Shown: positions 1-8,119 of the stretch, piece by piece
Layout: every line of letters starts with the position of its first letter
How positions within the stretch are numbered: position 1 is the stretch's first letter
Assembly (NCBI GenBank): GCA_020027215.1
Contig: JAHRAO010000026.1
Location: 1 to 48,945 of the forward strand
DNA from: Gammaproteobacteria bacterium
GTDB taxonomy: Bacteria; Pseudomonadota; Gammaproteobacteria; JABABF01; JAHRAO01
Direction of reading: 5' to 3'
Length of the DNA: 48,945 bases
Position numbers and translations under genes: made by a program
Notes under the pieces: model-generated
What the model was told of the DNA's origin: nothing
The model's input: the letters and a program-made list of their open reading frames with translations, nothing else
The model's database searches: none

Positions 1-130
1 AATGGAAATACCCGCCTCCCGATTCTGCAGGCGAAACAGTATTAAAATCAGTTTGCGATTTCGCGCAATAATAAGGTTTGCGGATTTAAATATATAATTC
101 CCTTAATTAACAATAAATGATTAGGAGCAC
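1..130. other. Intergenic segment upstream of the thioesterase gene
   Basis: No open frame with recognisable protein similarity is seen here. It holds a perfect TATAAT at 93-98, but no good -35 element at normal spacing and no extended -10 TG. It could be the yciA promoter, although the match may be chance in AT-rich sequence. A clear Shine-Dalgarno (AGGAG) sits just before the ATG at 131. Confidence 0.35.
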
Positions 131-526
131 ATGAAAACGACGAGTACTCCCCCTTCTTCTAAGCGCGAAGTCATCTTTCACGCTATTGCCCTGCCCAGTG
201 ATGTCAATGTATTTGGCGATATATCGGGCGGGTGGCTTATTTCGCAAATGGAAACTGCTGGGAGCATTGTCGCTGCCCGCTTAACACATAGTCGGTTAGT
301 TGTTATCGCTATAGATGTCGCGACTTTTATGGTACCGATTCAAGTGGGATCAACGCTGAGTTTCTATGCCGATATTTTAGAAATAGGAAATAGTTCGGTC
401 AAGGTGCTCGTTGAGGTGTGGGGTAAATATATTGAATCGCCCGAACCCATGCAAAAAATTATTGACAACGTCTTTACATACGTTGCGTTAGATCGCAACG
501 GAAAAACAAAAGGCATTAAACGTTAA
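131..526 (+). CDS. yciA: Acyl-CoA thioesterase, YciA-like hotdog-fold protein
   Basis: This 131-residue protein matches the single-domain hotdog acyl-CoA thioesterases of the YciA group, which hydrolyse acyl-CoA to free acid and CoA in the cytoplasm. The diagnostic stretch is NVFGDISGGWLISQM near residues 26-40, where the family has N-x-x-GDIFGGW; it carries the conserved Asp of the active site. It is followed by the VAxxxxxFMVPIQVGS segment and the SSVKVLVEVW strand. Length is close to the 130-135 residues usual for YciA. The start is well supported by AGGAG eight bases upstream. It is a single gene, convergent with the TRAP binding-protein gene whose stop lies 12 bp away. The physiological acyl-CoA substrate cannot be read from sequence. 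Confidence 0.85.
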   Translation: MKTTSTPPSSKREVIFHAIALPSDVNVFGDISGGWLISQMETAGSIVAARLTHSRLVVIAIDVATFMVPIQVGSTLSFYADILEIGNSSVKVLVEVWGKYIESPEPMQKIIDNVFTYVALDRNGKTKGIKR

Positions 527-537
527 TCAGAAAAAGC

Positions 538-1635
538 CTATTGTTGTTTATTTTCTAATGTGCGCAAATTGAGAAAAGCGTGCTCTGAAATTTTATGGTA
601 CGATTGCACTTTCTGTGCATAAGCATGGAATGAACTGTAAACTTCCTGCACTTGCGGGTCCGTAGCCACCATCTCACTAATTACTTCCTGAGCAATACGC
701 CGCAAGCGGAGCAATACGCTTGTGGGTAATTGTCGTAATTGCACGCCGTGTTCAGTGGTCAGTTTATTGAGCGCTTGATTATTGAGTGAGGTATATTCAT
801 CCAACATATTTTGATTCACCGCCCGGGCTGCCGTTTCCACAATGGTGCGCAAATGGAGGGGGAGTTGGTTATAGGAAGGGCGATGAATAATAAATTCCAA
901 CATGGGACCCGGTTCATGCCAACCAGGATAATAATAGTATTGTGCGACTTCGTGCAACCCTAATGCCATATCATTATAGGGTGCCACCCATTCAGCCGCA
1001 TCAATAACTCCAGTTTGCATCGCAGTGTATAATTCGCTACCTGGGAGAGTGACTGTCGCTACTCCTAATTTATTGAGAATTTCTCCGGCCAGTCCCGGCA
1101 CCCGCATTTTTAGTCCTTTGAGGTCTTGAACTGAGTGAATTTCCTTATTAAACCAGCCGGCCATCTGCACCCCAGTGTTTCCGCCAGCTAAAGGAATAAT
1201 ATTCAAAGGGGCGTAAACTTTGCGATACAGTTCCATACCCCCACCATAATGCAACCAACCATTCATTTCCTGTGCGGTGAGACCAAAAGGCACGGCAGTG
1301 AAAAACTGCAAAGCCGGCACCTTCCCTTTCCAATAGTAAGCCGCACTATGCCCCATATGCACTGCACCAGAAGAGACGGCATCAAATACCTCTAATGCGG
1401 GCACCAATTCTCCAGCAGCGTAAACTTTAATTTGTAACTGTCCTTGACTCATTTCGTTGACCCAGCGGGCGAATTGTTCAGGAGCGGTGCCCAGTCCAGG
1501 ATAATTTTTCGGCCACGAGGTCACCAGTTTCCAATGAAATTGCTGCTGTGAAATGGGCTCTTTTTGTGTATTGATTTGCTCGGTACACCCTGATACACCG
1601 AGCACGACGAATAATATGACCAATAATAGATTCAC
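538..1635 (-). CDS. TRAP transporter solute-binding lipoprotein, DctP family (TakP-like)
   Basis: This is a periplasmic extracytoplasmic solute receptor of the DctP/TakP family, which delivers small organic acids to a tripartite ATP-independent transporter. Supporting motifs are the WKLVTSWPKNYPG opening, the LKGLKMRVPG segment with the ligand-carboxylate Arg, and WVAPYND with YYPGWHEPG, which resemble alpha-keto-acid-binding TakP. I chose the GTG start at 1635, giving 365 residues. It yields a compact lipoprotein signal (MNLLLVILFVVLGVSGC), whereas the frame can extend to an ATG at 1707 only by reading out of frame through the 3' end of holB. A TACAAT lies 7 nt before the GTG and no Shine-Dalgarno is seen. 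No dctQ or dctM membrane subunit is in the window, so the receptor is an orphan here. Confidence 0.82.
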   Translation of the reverse strand: MNLLLVILFVVLGVSGCTEQINTQKEPISQQQFHWKLVTSWPKNYPGLGTAPEQFARWVNEMSQGQLQIKVYAAGELVPALEVFDAVSSGAVHMGHSAAYYWKGKVPALQFFTAVPFGLTAQEMNGWLHYGGGMELYRKVYAPLNIIPLAGGNTGVQMAGWFNKEIHSVQDLKGLKMRVPGLAGEILNKLGVATVTLPGSELYTAMQTGVIDAAEWVAPYNDMALGLHEVAQYYYYPGWHEPGPMLEFIIHRPSYNQLPLHLRTIVETAARAVNQNMLDEYTSLNNQALNKLTTEHGVQLRQLPTSVLLRLRRIAQEVISEMVATDPQVQEVYSSFHAYAQKVQSYHKISEHAFLNLRTLENKQQ

Positions 1636-1657
1636 GGTGCTTATTGTAGCATAGCCG

Positions 1658-2506
1658 TCATTGCTGCTCAGAAGAGCATGATTGGATGGGTAAACAATTT
1701 TCTTCATAATGGATAAGAATGCTCTCTAATAACAGGTATGGATTGAGATTATGTCCATACTCAATATGGTACTGTGCGCGCTGAATAATATTCCATAAAG
1801 CAAAGTAAGGATGGTGATGCTGATTGAGAGTGTTGTGGCGCGCTGCATCGCGAATATCGGTGACAAGCTGTAATGCGATCCAACGCATGTTATCCAATAC
1901 CGCATACCCTTTCCAGCGTTCTGCTAAATCTAATGCACACTCATCACTACGGCACAATTGCTCCCAATCTTTTTGTCGTTGGGCGTGTGTGCTACTTTCT
2001 TCCGCCGTTTTATCTTGCAGTGCCGGTACGGTAAAAAATTGACAGCGCGAACGAATTGTCGGCACGATTAAATGACCACGGGCAGTCAATAATATGAAAT
2101 AGGTATGTGCAGGGGCTTCTTCTAACATTTTTAACAACGCATTCATTGCCGAGACAGTCATTGCGTCGGCGGGGTCCACCACAATCACCTTGTTTTTTGC
2201 CATATGAGTGCTATAAACGCGTTCAGGGAGCGAGCGAATGGCATCAACAGGGATGTTTTTTTGTTCGCTATTGGGAGGGACAACGGCAATATAATCGGGA
2301 TGGTTGTTTACCGTCAGTAAATGACACGAGCGACACTGCCCGCAAGGGACATCACCGTTGGGCTCTTGACAGAGCACGCGCTGGGTTAATTGCGCACGCA
2401 GGAGCGCGTGATCTCTTGCATCTGCAGTGTATAAAAGCAATACGGGGGGGATAAATAAGTTGGGAAAAGTATGTGTGAACCAAGTATGAAAACGAGTAGA
2501 TGTCAT
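1658..2506 (-). CDS. holB: DNA polymerase III delta' subunit
   Basis: This is the delta' component of the clamp loader, which with delta and tau/gamma places the beta clamp on DNA. The zinc-binding set CxxxxxxxxCxxCxxC (CQEPNGDVPCGQCRSC) is present, followed by the AAA+ core segments typical of HolB: NKVIVVDPADAMTVSAMNALLKMLEEAP (Walker-B-like and sensor region) and TIRSRCQ. The frame is open up to 2662, but the upstream part lies inside tmk. The ATG at 2506 begins one base after the tmk stop and gives 282 residues, shorter than the roughly 334 of E. coli. It is in the classic mltG-tmk-holB order and is probably translationally coupled to tmk. Confidence 0.93.
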   Translation of the reverse strand: MTSTRFHTWFTHTFPNLFIPPVLLLYTADARDHALLRAQLTQRVLCQEPNGDVPCGQCRSCHLLTVNNHPDYIAVVPPNSEQKNIPVDAIRSLPERVYSTHMAKNKVIVVDPADAMTVSAMNALLKMLEEAPAHTYFILLTARGHLIVPTIRSRCQFFTVPALQDKTAEESSTHAQRQKDWEQLCRSDECALDLAERWKGYAVLDNMRWIALQLVTDIRDAARHNTLNQHHHPYFALWNIIQRAQYHIEYGHNLNPYLLLESILIHYEENCLPIQSCSSEQQ

Positions 2507-2507
2507 A

Positions 2508-3146
2508 TCATGAAATGAAAGGAATAATTTTTTGTTGAATATATTGCTGGGTTTGTTGCGCGGAGGCGTGTGGGATAATGCAATATCGCTGTTTATCCTG
2601 TTCAGCACGCTGTAAATATACTTGCCGCACTCGCTCAAAGAATGCGGCTGACTGACGATCAAAACGATCTTTCACTCCACGTTTGTGTATCCGTTCTATA
2701 GCCACCGATACGGGGAGATCAAATACTAAAGTGACATCGGGTTGTGGTAATTCCTTAAACAAAGATTCTAACTGAGCTATTGTCGCCATGTCCATCCCTG
2801 CTCCCCCGCCTTGATAAGCATAAGTGGCATCAGTAAAACGATCGCATAACACCCAATCCCCGCGTGCTAATGTGGGGATAATTTTTTCGCGCACATGTTG
2901 CATGCGCGCAGCATAAATCAACAACAATTCCGCCTCAATCGTTATTTCTTCGTTACATTCATTATTGAGTAATAGATTACGCATTTCTTCTGCGAGCGGA
3001 GTGCCTCCCGGCTCACGAGTCTCAATAAATGGAATGGCGTGTTTGTGGAAAATCTCAGTAATGTATCGCTTGGCAGTTGTCTTTCCCGAACCATCTATTC
3101 CTTCTAAAGTAATAAATTTCCCCGATGGTGTGCTATCCCCATTCAT
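2508..3146 (-). CDS. tmk: Thymidylate kinase
   Basis: Phosphorylates dTMP to dTDP with ATP, a step of both de novo and salvage dTTP synthesis. The P-loop GIDGSGKTT is at residues 16-24, the dTMP-binding ETREPGGTPLAEEMR follows, and the DRFTDATYAYQGGG segment carries the DR(F/Y) motif. The 212 residues match the family length. The gene starts 20 bp after the mltG stop and is followed after one base by holB, so mltG-tmk-holB is one transcription unit. Confidence 0.95.
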   Translation of the reverse strand: MNGDSTPSGKFITLEGIDGSGKTTAKRYITEIFHKHAIPFIETREPGGTPLAEEMRNLLLNNECNEEITIEAELLLIYAARMQHVREKIIPTLARGDWVLCDRFTDATYAYQGGGAGMDMATIAQLESLFKELPQPDVTLVFDLPVSVAIERIHKRGVKDRFDRQSAAFFERVRQVYLQRAEQDKQRYCIIPHASAQQTQQYIQQKIIPFIS

Positions 3147-3166
3147 AATATGCTATTCGGCTACCG

Positions 3167-4222
3167 CTACTCTGTTGGCGGCGCCGAACGGTAATTTTGC
3201 CGTCTATGAGTCACTTGATATCGTTTTACTGCTGCTTGGTGTTCGGCAATTGTTTCGGAAAAGACATGGCTCCCATCTCCACGCGCCACAAAATACAGGG
3301 CATTTCCGTCTGCTGGATGCACAGCCGCCAAAATGGCTTTTTCTCCAGGGGCAGCAATGGGAGTTGGCGGTAAACCTCTAATGAGGTATGTATTGTATGG
3401 GTTAGTGCGATCTTTCAAATGACGGCTGTGGAGATTACCTTTATACTTTTGACCTAAGCCATAAATCACAGTCGGGTCACAAGCTAAACGCATTCTTCTT
3501 TCTAAGCGCCGAACGAATACTCCAGCAATATCAGCCCGTTCAGACGCTAACCCAGTTTCTTTTTCAACCAGCGATGCCATGATCAAAGCCTCGTAAGCGC
3601 TCCGATAAGGAAGGTCGGTATCGCGTTTTTCCCATGCCGCTGATAAAATACGCTGCATACGCCGATAAGATTGTTTAAGAATATCGCGATCACTCATGCC
3701 CAATACATAATAGTAAGTATCTGGGAAAAATAGTCCTTCGGGATGAGCGTGGTTATCTAAAAAATCTAATTCTTGCAATAAACCTTCTGGCGATATGTCA
3801 CGAGGTAAGGTGATGTGCAGTTTTTTTTGCTGACGCAAGATATGCAAAATATCACGTATTGTTTTACCTTCTACAAAAGACACCTTATACTGCATCACTT
3901 CGCCCCGCAATAAAATATCTAATAATTGTGCAGGCGTAGTACCAACGGGAAAATGATATTCCCCGCTGTGCAAGCGTTGGGCAATTTGACTACTGCGTGC
4001 GTACAAATTAACCCATTGCGGATGCTTGATAATCCCCTCTTTCTCCATCACTCTCAGCAAATGAATTAAGGTGTGCCCAGGGTGCAAGTGGTAATCAAAC
4101 CCTTGTTTTGAGAGAGGGAGCGGAGCATGCATGTAAAAATAAAAAGTGAGTGCGCTACTGATCGCGATAACCGCTACGGCTAAAGCGCCTATTGGCAATA
4201 GATACTTGATGATTATCCGCAT
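3167..4222 (-). CDS. mltG: Endolytic peptidoglycan transglycosylase MltG (YceG family)
   Basis: A membrane-anchored lytic transglycosylase that cuts nascent glycan strands and is thought to help end their elongation. One N-terminal membrane helix (about residues 4-30 from the ATG) is followed by a LysM-like region and the YceG catalytic domain. The catalytic Glu is the first Glu of ASLVEKET (about residue 220), and the family signatures ACDPTVIYGLG, NPYNTYLIRGLPPTPIAAPG and YFVARGDGSHVFS are present. The frame can start at a TTG at 4267, but the ATG at 4222 places the helix near the N terminus and gives 351 residues. A perfect 8-bp hairpin (4231-4251) lies just upstream. acpP precedes it directly, without the usual fabF and pabC. 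Confidence 0.93.
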   Translation of the reverse strand: MRIIIKYLLPIGALAVAVIAISSALTFYFYMHAPLPLSKQGFDYHLHPGHTLIHLLRVMEKEGIIKHPQWVNLYARSSQIAQRLHSGEYHFPVGTTPAQLLDILLRGEVMQYKVSFVEGKTIRDILHILRQQKKLHITLPRDISPEGLLQELDFLDNHAHPEGLFFPDTYYYVLGMSDRDILKQSYRRMQRILSAAWEKRDTDLPYRSAYEALIMASLVEKETGLASERADIAGVFVRRLERRMRLACDPTVIYGLGQKYKGNLHSRHLKDRTNPYNTYLIRGLPPTPIAAPGEKAILAAVHPADGNALYFVARGDGSHVFSETIAEHQAAVKRYQVTHRRQNYRSAPPTE

Positions 4223-4230
4223 ATTGGACA

Positions 4231-4251
4231 CTATCACCGCACGGGTGATAG
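4231..4251 (-). other. Perfect 8-bp inverted repeat just before mltG
   Basis: The arms CTATCACC and GGTGATAG flank a 5-nt loop, and the repeat ends 8 nt before the mltG ATG. No T-run follows in the direction of transcription, so it is not a standard intrinsic terminator for acpP. It could trim the acpP transcript or modulate mltG translation. Confidence 0.5.
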
Positions 4252-4315
4252 GAAAGACAAGGGGCAACAGAACACCAACAAGCGCAGACGTGTGCTGAAG
4301 GTGTAATGGATAATA

Positions 4316-4558
4316 CTAGGTATTTTGTTGATGGGTATGAATGTGGTCAATCGCCTCCTGTACAGTGGTGATTTTTTCTGCTGCTGCATCGGGAATTTCT
4401 ATATTAAATTCTTCCTCCAATGCCATGACCAATTCAACATTATCTAACGAATCGGCACCTAAATCTTCCACAAAAGAAAATTTATTCTCAATCTCGTTTT
4501 CTTGTCTCGCTAATTGCTTAGCAATTATCTTCTTTACGCGTGTTTCAACATCACTCAT
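4316..4558 (-). CDS. acpP: Acyl carrier protein
   Basis: This 80-residue acidic protein carries acyl chains on a 4'-phosphopantetheine arm during fatty-acid synthesis. The arm attaches to Ser37 in [18 protein letters not shown], which is nearly identical to the canonical motif. A GGAG Shine-Dalgarno lies shortly before the ATG, and a TATAAT sits about 65 bp upstream, fitting an independent strong promoter for this abundant protein. It lies between fabD and mltG, where fabG would normally precede it and fabF follow it. Confidence 0.97.
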   Translation of the reverse strand: MSDVETRVKKIIAKQLARQENEIENKFSFVEDLGADSLDNVELVMALEEEFNIEIPDAAAEKITTVQEAIDHIHTHQQNT

Positions 4559-4624
4559 TTATAAACTCCACAATTTCATTATCGTTACTACAAAAATCAT
4601 TTTTTATTTGAGGTTGCCCCCTAT

Positions 4625-4630
4625 ATTATA
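4625..4630 (-). promoter_or_regulatory. Probable -10 element of an acpP promoter
   Basis: A perfect TATAAT lies on the minus strand in the 110-bp gap between fabD and acpP. The -35 is poorly defined; the best candidate TTCACG is about 20 bp upstream, longer than ideal. Independent acpP promoters are common in other bacteria. Confidence 0.45.
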
Positions 4631-4668
4631 TCGCCTTACCACTCTGTTGGCGTGAATTGATTTCTTTT

Positions 4669-5580
4669 TTATACATCTCCTTTTTGCATATCTTCTATTG
4701 ACTCGGTTTGATACGCTGGGTTAATCCGTTTATTGAGATTGCATAATACCCTACCTGCGCCACATTCTACAAAACTTTTGACTGCTGAAGCAATTATTTT
4801 TATACATTTCACCCAGCACACAGGGCAATACATTTGCCGAACAAGTAAGTCTTTAATCGCGCCCGAATCGGATTCTTCCTGCGCATGGACATTATGCACG
4901 ACAGGAATAGTTGGTGCAGTCAAAGGGATATTGTGCAAAAATTGAGCAAATTTTTCGCTTGCTGGGCGCATGAGTGCACAATGAAATGGGGCACTCACCG
5001 GAAGCATAATAGTGCGTTTGGCTCCGCTGTGTTTGCATGTTTCACAGGCCTTTGATACTGCCGCTGTATGCCCCGCAATGACGATTTGGTTGGGAGCATT
5101 CCAATTGGCGATCTGTACAATTGAACCCTCTTGTGATACCTTTCTACAACCCTCCTCAATGAGATTATCAGCGAGCCCGATAATTGCCGCCATGCTTCCT
5201 TCACCCGCTGGTACCGCTTCTTGCATGAGTTGCCCTCTTTTTTGCACCAAACGGAGCGCATCACCCAATTGGAGGGCTTCGGCGCACACAAGAGCTGAAA
5301 ATTCACCTAAACTATGGCCTGCCATTATTGTCGGAGAAGCGTTTCCTTTATGGTGCCATAAGCGCCATAAAGCAACACTCGCCGTTAATAATAATGGTTG
5401 AGTATACTCGGTCATATTCATTTGCGCCTCTGGTCCATTCTGTGCCAATGACCACATATCATAATTGAGGCAATCCGATGCTTCAGCAAAAGTGTCTTGA
5501 ATAACACTTTCTCCAGCATAGCGGCTCAACATTCCAACGAACTGTGAACCCTGTCCTGGAAAAATAAAGGAGAAAGACAA
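4669..5580 (-). CDS. fabD: Malonyl-CoA:ACP transacylase
   Basis: Transfers malonate from CoA to ACP for chain elongation. The N terminus has FIFPGQGSQ, the active-site nucleophile is Ser90 in GHSLGEFSAL, and the catalytic His is in VSAPFHCALM. The 303 residues match the family. The start is a TTG at 5580 with a good GAGGA Shine-Dalgarno eight bases upstream; no in-frame ATG would preserve the conserved N terminus. It follows rpmF by 18 bp, so it is likely cotranscribed with it; plsX and fabH, normally between the two, are absent. Confidence 0.96.
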   Translation of the reverse strand: MSFSFIFPGQGSQFVGMLSRYAGESVIQDTFAEASDCLNYDMWSLAQNGPEAQMNMTEYTQPLLLTASVALWRLWHHKGNASPTIMAGHSLGEFSALVCAEALQLGDALRLVQKRGQLMQEAVPAGEGSMAAIIGLADNLIEEGCRKVSQEGSIVQIANWNAPNQIVIAGHTAAVSKACETCKHSGAKRTIMLPVSAPFHCALMRPASEKFAQFLHNIPLTAPTIPVVHNVHAQEESDSGAIKDLLVRQMYCPVCWVKCIKIIASAVKSFVECGAGRVLCNLNKRINPAYQTESIEDMQKGDV

Positions 5581-5598
5581 TGAAGTATCCTCAGAAAA

Positions 5599-5814
5599 CT
5601 AAGCCGTTTCTGACTGTGTATCCGCTTTGTTTTTTTCTTTTACTTTGGTTTTGACGACTACTTGACCGCGATAAAAGCCATCGGCAGTCATATGATGGCG
5701 ATAATGTTGTTCGCCCGTAATTTCATCTACCGATAAAGTTGACTCTGGCAAGCGATCGTGTGCCCGCCGCATGTCGCGTTTTGCGCGTGTTTTTTTATTT
5801 TTTTGTACCGCCAT
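5599..5814 (-). CDS. rpmF: 50S ribosomal protein L32
   Basis: A small basic protein of 71 residues. [22 protein letters not shown] closely matches the N terminus of bacterial L32, followed by the [21 protein letters not shown] core. The C-terminal tail is a charged Lys/Glu-rich extension. The E. coli-type form without zinc-binding cysteines is expected and none are seen. sppA lies immediately upstream instead of the usual yceD (DUF177) gene. Confidence 0.96.
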   Translation of the reverse strand: MAVQKNKKTRAKRDMRRAHDRLPESTLSVDEITGEQHYRHHMTADGFYRGQVVVKTKVKEKNKADTQSETA

Positions 5815-5875
5815 TAATAGCCCCTACTCCACTCTCTCTAAAGATCTCACAAGTGATTCCATGAATACAATGATT

Positions 5876-6838
5876 TCAATGCACAGCAATACTTTCGTAG
5901 AGCCAACGATGCATAGTTGCTGCTATTCCAGCACCCAAGCTGAAACCAATTTCATCTAAAAGTGAACGTTGAGCAGTAAAATCAACAATATTTTCAATGC
6001 CGACGACATCGCGTGCAATCGAGTCGACTTCGCCAAAGCCATCAATTAAACCGAGCCGTAAAGATTCTTTACCATCCCAGACTAAACCGCTAAATAAATA
6101 TTGGTCATCCTGAGATAATTCGGTGCGCCTCTCTTTTACGATATCAATGAATTGGCGATGAATACTTTCGAGCGTTTGTCGCCAAACACCAATTGCCGCT
6201 TTATCTTCTGGAGAAAATGGATCTAAAAATCCCTTATGTTCTCCAGCAACATATAGCCGCCGCTCAATACCCAATTTCTTCATCATATCCACTAGACCAA
6301 AGCTACCAGAGCGCACTCCAATTGATCCGACAAGACTAGAACCATCAGCATAGATAGCGTCGCCGGCTAAAGAAATGTAGTAAGCAGCAGAAGCGCCAAT
6401 GTCTTCGATAACAACGTATATTGGAATATCCGCATGCTCCGAACGTAACCAGAGGATTTTGTTATAAATACGGCGCGCATAAGTTGGACTGCCGCCGGGG
6501 CTATTAATTGCTAAAATAACGCCACGGGTTTGTTGGTGTTCAAATGCTTCTTGCAGGCTCTCTAATACGGTTGACATGGTTGAGCCTGTATCGTATTGAT
6601 CGGTGACAATACCGTTTAGGCGAATCAATGCCGTGTGTGGTTCTGACGAAGTCACGCGCACATCACCCATATGCTGCCAGGGTAATACACCAATAAAGAC
6701 GACAATAAGAAAGAGGAAAATCCCTCGCCACCCCCATCGCCAATAGCGGTCGCGCCGCTGTTCGCGATAAAGGGTGAGCAATACTTTCTCTAAAGTTGGT
6801 TCGGACTTATTTGGGGAGGGGGGCTGTTCGTTTTGCAT
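5876..6838 (-). CDS. sppA: Signal peptide peptidase SppA, short single-domain type
   Basis: A membrane serine protease that degrades cleaved signal peptides. A single membrane helix at about residues 39-52 (GIFLFLIVVFIGVLPW) is followed by a ClpP/crotonase-like protease domain. The proposed Ser/Lys dyad is Ser150 in DIGASAAYYIS and Lys202 in GEHKGFLDPF, spaced as in the short bacterial SppA; NSPGG is also present. The frame extends upstream to 6958 but overlaps rluC; the ATG at 6838, 4 bp after the rluC stop, gives 320 residues. It forms an operon with rluC upstream and rpmF downstream. Confidence 0.92.
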   Translation of the reverse strand: MQNEQPPSPNKSEPTLEKVLLTLYREQRRDRYWRWGWRGIFLFLIVVFIGVLPWQHMGDVRVTSSEPHTALIRLNGIVTDQYDTGSTMSTVLESLQEAFEHQQTRGVILAINSPGGSPTYARRIYNKILWLRSEHADIPIYVVIEDIGASAAYYISLAGDAIYADGSSLVGSIGVRSGSFGLVDMMKKLGIERRLYVAGEHKGFLDPFSPEDKAAIGVWRQTLESIHRQFIDIVKERRTELSQDDQYLFSGLVWDGKESLRLGLIDGFGEVDSIARDVVGIENIVDFTAQRSLLDEIGFSLGAGIAATMHRWLYESIAVH

Positions 6839-6842
6839 GACA

Positions 6843-7745
6843 CTATATTGTAGCAAATTTTTGTGCCACCCAAAAAATATCATTGGGACAAGGGGCGCGG
6901 ACAAATACATGAGGCCATTGGATTGCACAGGCATGTAAAAAAAGGCGATGCATGCCATGCTCGCGCCAACGGCGGTTTACTCGCCAATCGCCGTATAAAT
7001 CATCCCCAATTAAAGGGTGGCCCGCGTACAAAGCATGGATGCGAATTTGGTGCATACGCCCGCTATCTGGGGTAATGGACAACCAAGTTGAATCCGAAGT
7101 ATAGGCACAGACCGCGAAATGTGTGCGCGCCCACTGCCCTCCTTCATTTGTAACAAAACCCGCCCGCATTCCCCGCCGTTTACCGTTGAAAGAGATCGGT
7201 TTCTCTATGACACAATCCTGAGACCAATGACCACTACACATGGCCAAATATGATTTTTTGACTTGCCCAGTGCGTTGGTATTCATGTATTTGCAGTAACG
7301 CGGCGCGAGTTTTAGCGATAACAACACACCCCGATGTCCCACGATCTAAGCGGTGAGCTAATTCTAATTGCGGGTATTGATCGGCGTATAATGCGCGCAG
7401 CGACTCAATGAGTCCTATCTTTATATTGCTACCGCCATGTGATGCCAATCCTGCTGGCTTACTGATCACCATATATAATTGATCTTCGTATAATACTGCC
7501 CGAGTGAGTTGTGCGCGCAAACTTGCAGAAAGGAGCGGGGGTGATTGCTGGTGGGTCAATAAACCCAGCGGCACACTAATCTCATCCCCTATTTTTAGGC
7601 GATAATGGGGAGGAACTCGCCGCCGATGCACTTGGATTTTCCCTTTACGGAGCAAAGAATACACCCCTGATCGCGATAGTTTTTTGCACGAAGTCAGTAG
7701 AAAATTATCAATGCGCTGCCCCTCTCTCTCATCGGGGGGGTGCAT
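6843..7745 (-). CDS. rluC: 23S rRNA pseudouridine synthase, RluC/RluA family
   Basis: Converts uridines of 23S rRNA to pseudouridine; E. coli RluC acts at 955, 2504 and 2580. An N-terminal S4 RNA-binding domain (GQRIDNFLLTSCKKL to GDEISVPL) precedes the catalytic domain with LELAHRLDRGTSG, which holds the catalytic Asp, and SGRMHQIRIHALYAGHPLIGDDLYGD. I chose the ATG at 7745 (300 residues); a GTG at 7769 would add eight residues, and neither has a clear Shine-Dalgarno. It is divergent from rne, as in E. coli, which supports the RluC assignment over RluD or RluA. Confidence 0.9.
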   Translation of the reverse strand: MHPPDEREGQRIDNFLLTSCKKLSRSGVYSLLRKGKIQVHRRRVPPHYRLKIGDEISVPLGLLTHQQSPPLLSASLRAQLTRAVLYEDQLYMVISKPAGLASHGGSNIKIGLIESLRALYADQYPQLELAHRLDRGTSGCVVIAKTRAALLQIHEYQRTGQVKKSYLAMCSGHWSQDCVIEKPISFNGKRRGMRAGFVTNEGGQWARTHFAVCAYTSDSTWLSITPDSGRMHQIRIHALYAGHPLIGDDLYGDWRVNRRWREHGMHRLFLHACAIQWPHVFVRAPCPNDIFWVAQKFATI

Positions 7746-7827
7746 AATGTCACAAGGGGGATATCTCACACTGTTGCGGATAAAAATAGCACAAAATGAC
7801 TTGTTGGATACACGAGGGTTTATTTTT

Positions 7828-7836
7828 TGTTATAAT
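7828..7836 (+). promoter_or_regulatory. Extended -10 promoter of rne
   Basis: TGTTATAAT is a perfect extended -10 (TGn followed by TATAAT at 7831-7836). No strong -35 is seen, as expected for an extended -10 promoter. Transcription would start near 7843, leaving a leader of about 277 nt before the rne start. Confidence 0.6.
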
Positions 7837-7842
7837 AGTTTC

Positions 7843-8119
7843 TGAAACAGTTTATCCCGCGAGCATTAAGTGAATAATTAAATATCGTCAATGATAATAC
7901 AGAAATTGACGCGATAATTGATAATGTTCATTAATTAATTGGTAACTGGAATTTTGATGTCATAGTGTTATTTCACTAATGAATTGCCAGATATTATGAG
8001 TAATATTCTACACTATTTGCATTCCATAGCGCGATGCATACCTCATTTGACTACTTCTAATATAGTGAAAACAGTACAGACACATCAATATACTGGTATA
8101 CCTTTACTGGAAGCATATT
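7843..8119 (+). promoter_or_regulatory. Long structured 5' leader of rne
   Basis: The 350-bp gap between rluC and rne holds no supported gene. Three potential hairpins are visible in the predicted transcript. The first pairs TATCGTCAAT (7883-7892) with 7905-7916, with a 2-nt bulge. The second pairs TCATAGTG (7960-7967) with 7974-7982, with a one-nt bulge and a 6-nt loop. The third pairs ATATTA (7991-7996) with TAATAT (8001-8006) around a 4-nt loop. In E. coli the rne leader is also long, folds into hairpins and lets RNase E destabilise its own mRNA. The same autoregulation is inferred here from position and structure. Confidence 0.55.

Noticed and set aside
93-98. Full promoter call for yciA
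   Set aside because: TATAAT is present but no -35 or extended -10; recorded only inside the intergenic note.
2507-2662. Upstream extension of the holB frame
   Set aside because: Lies wholly inside tmk on the same strand; the ATG at 2506 one base after the tmk stop is the natural start.
6839-6958. Upstream extension of the sppA frame
   Set aside because: Overlaps the conserved 3' end of rluC; the ATG at 6838 fits SppA length.
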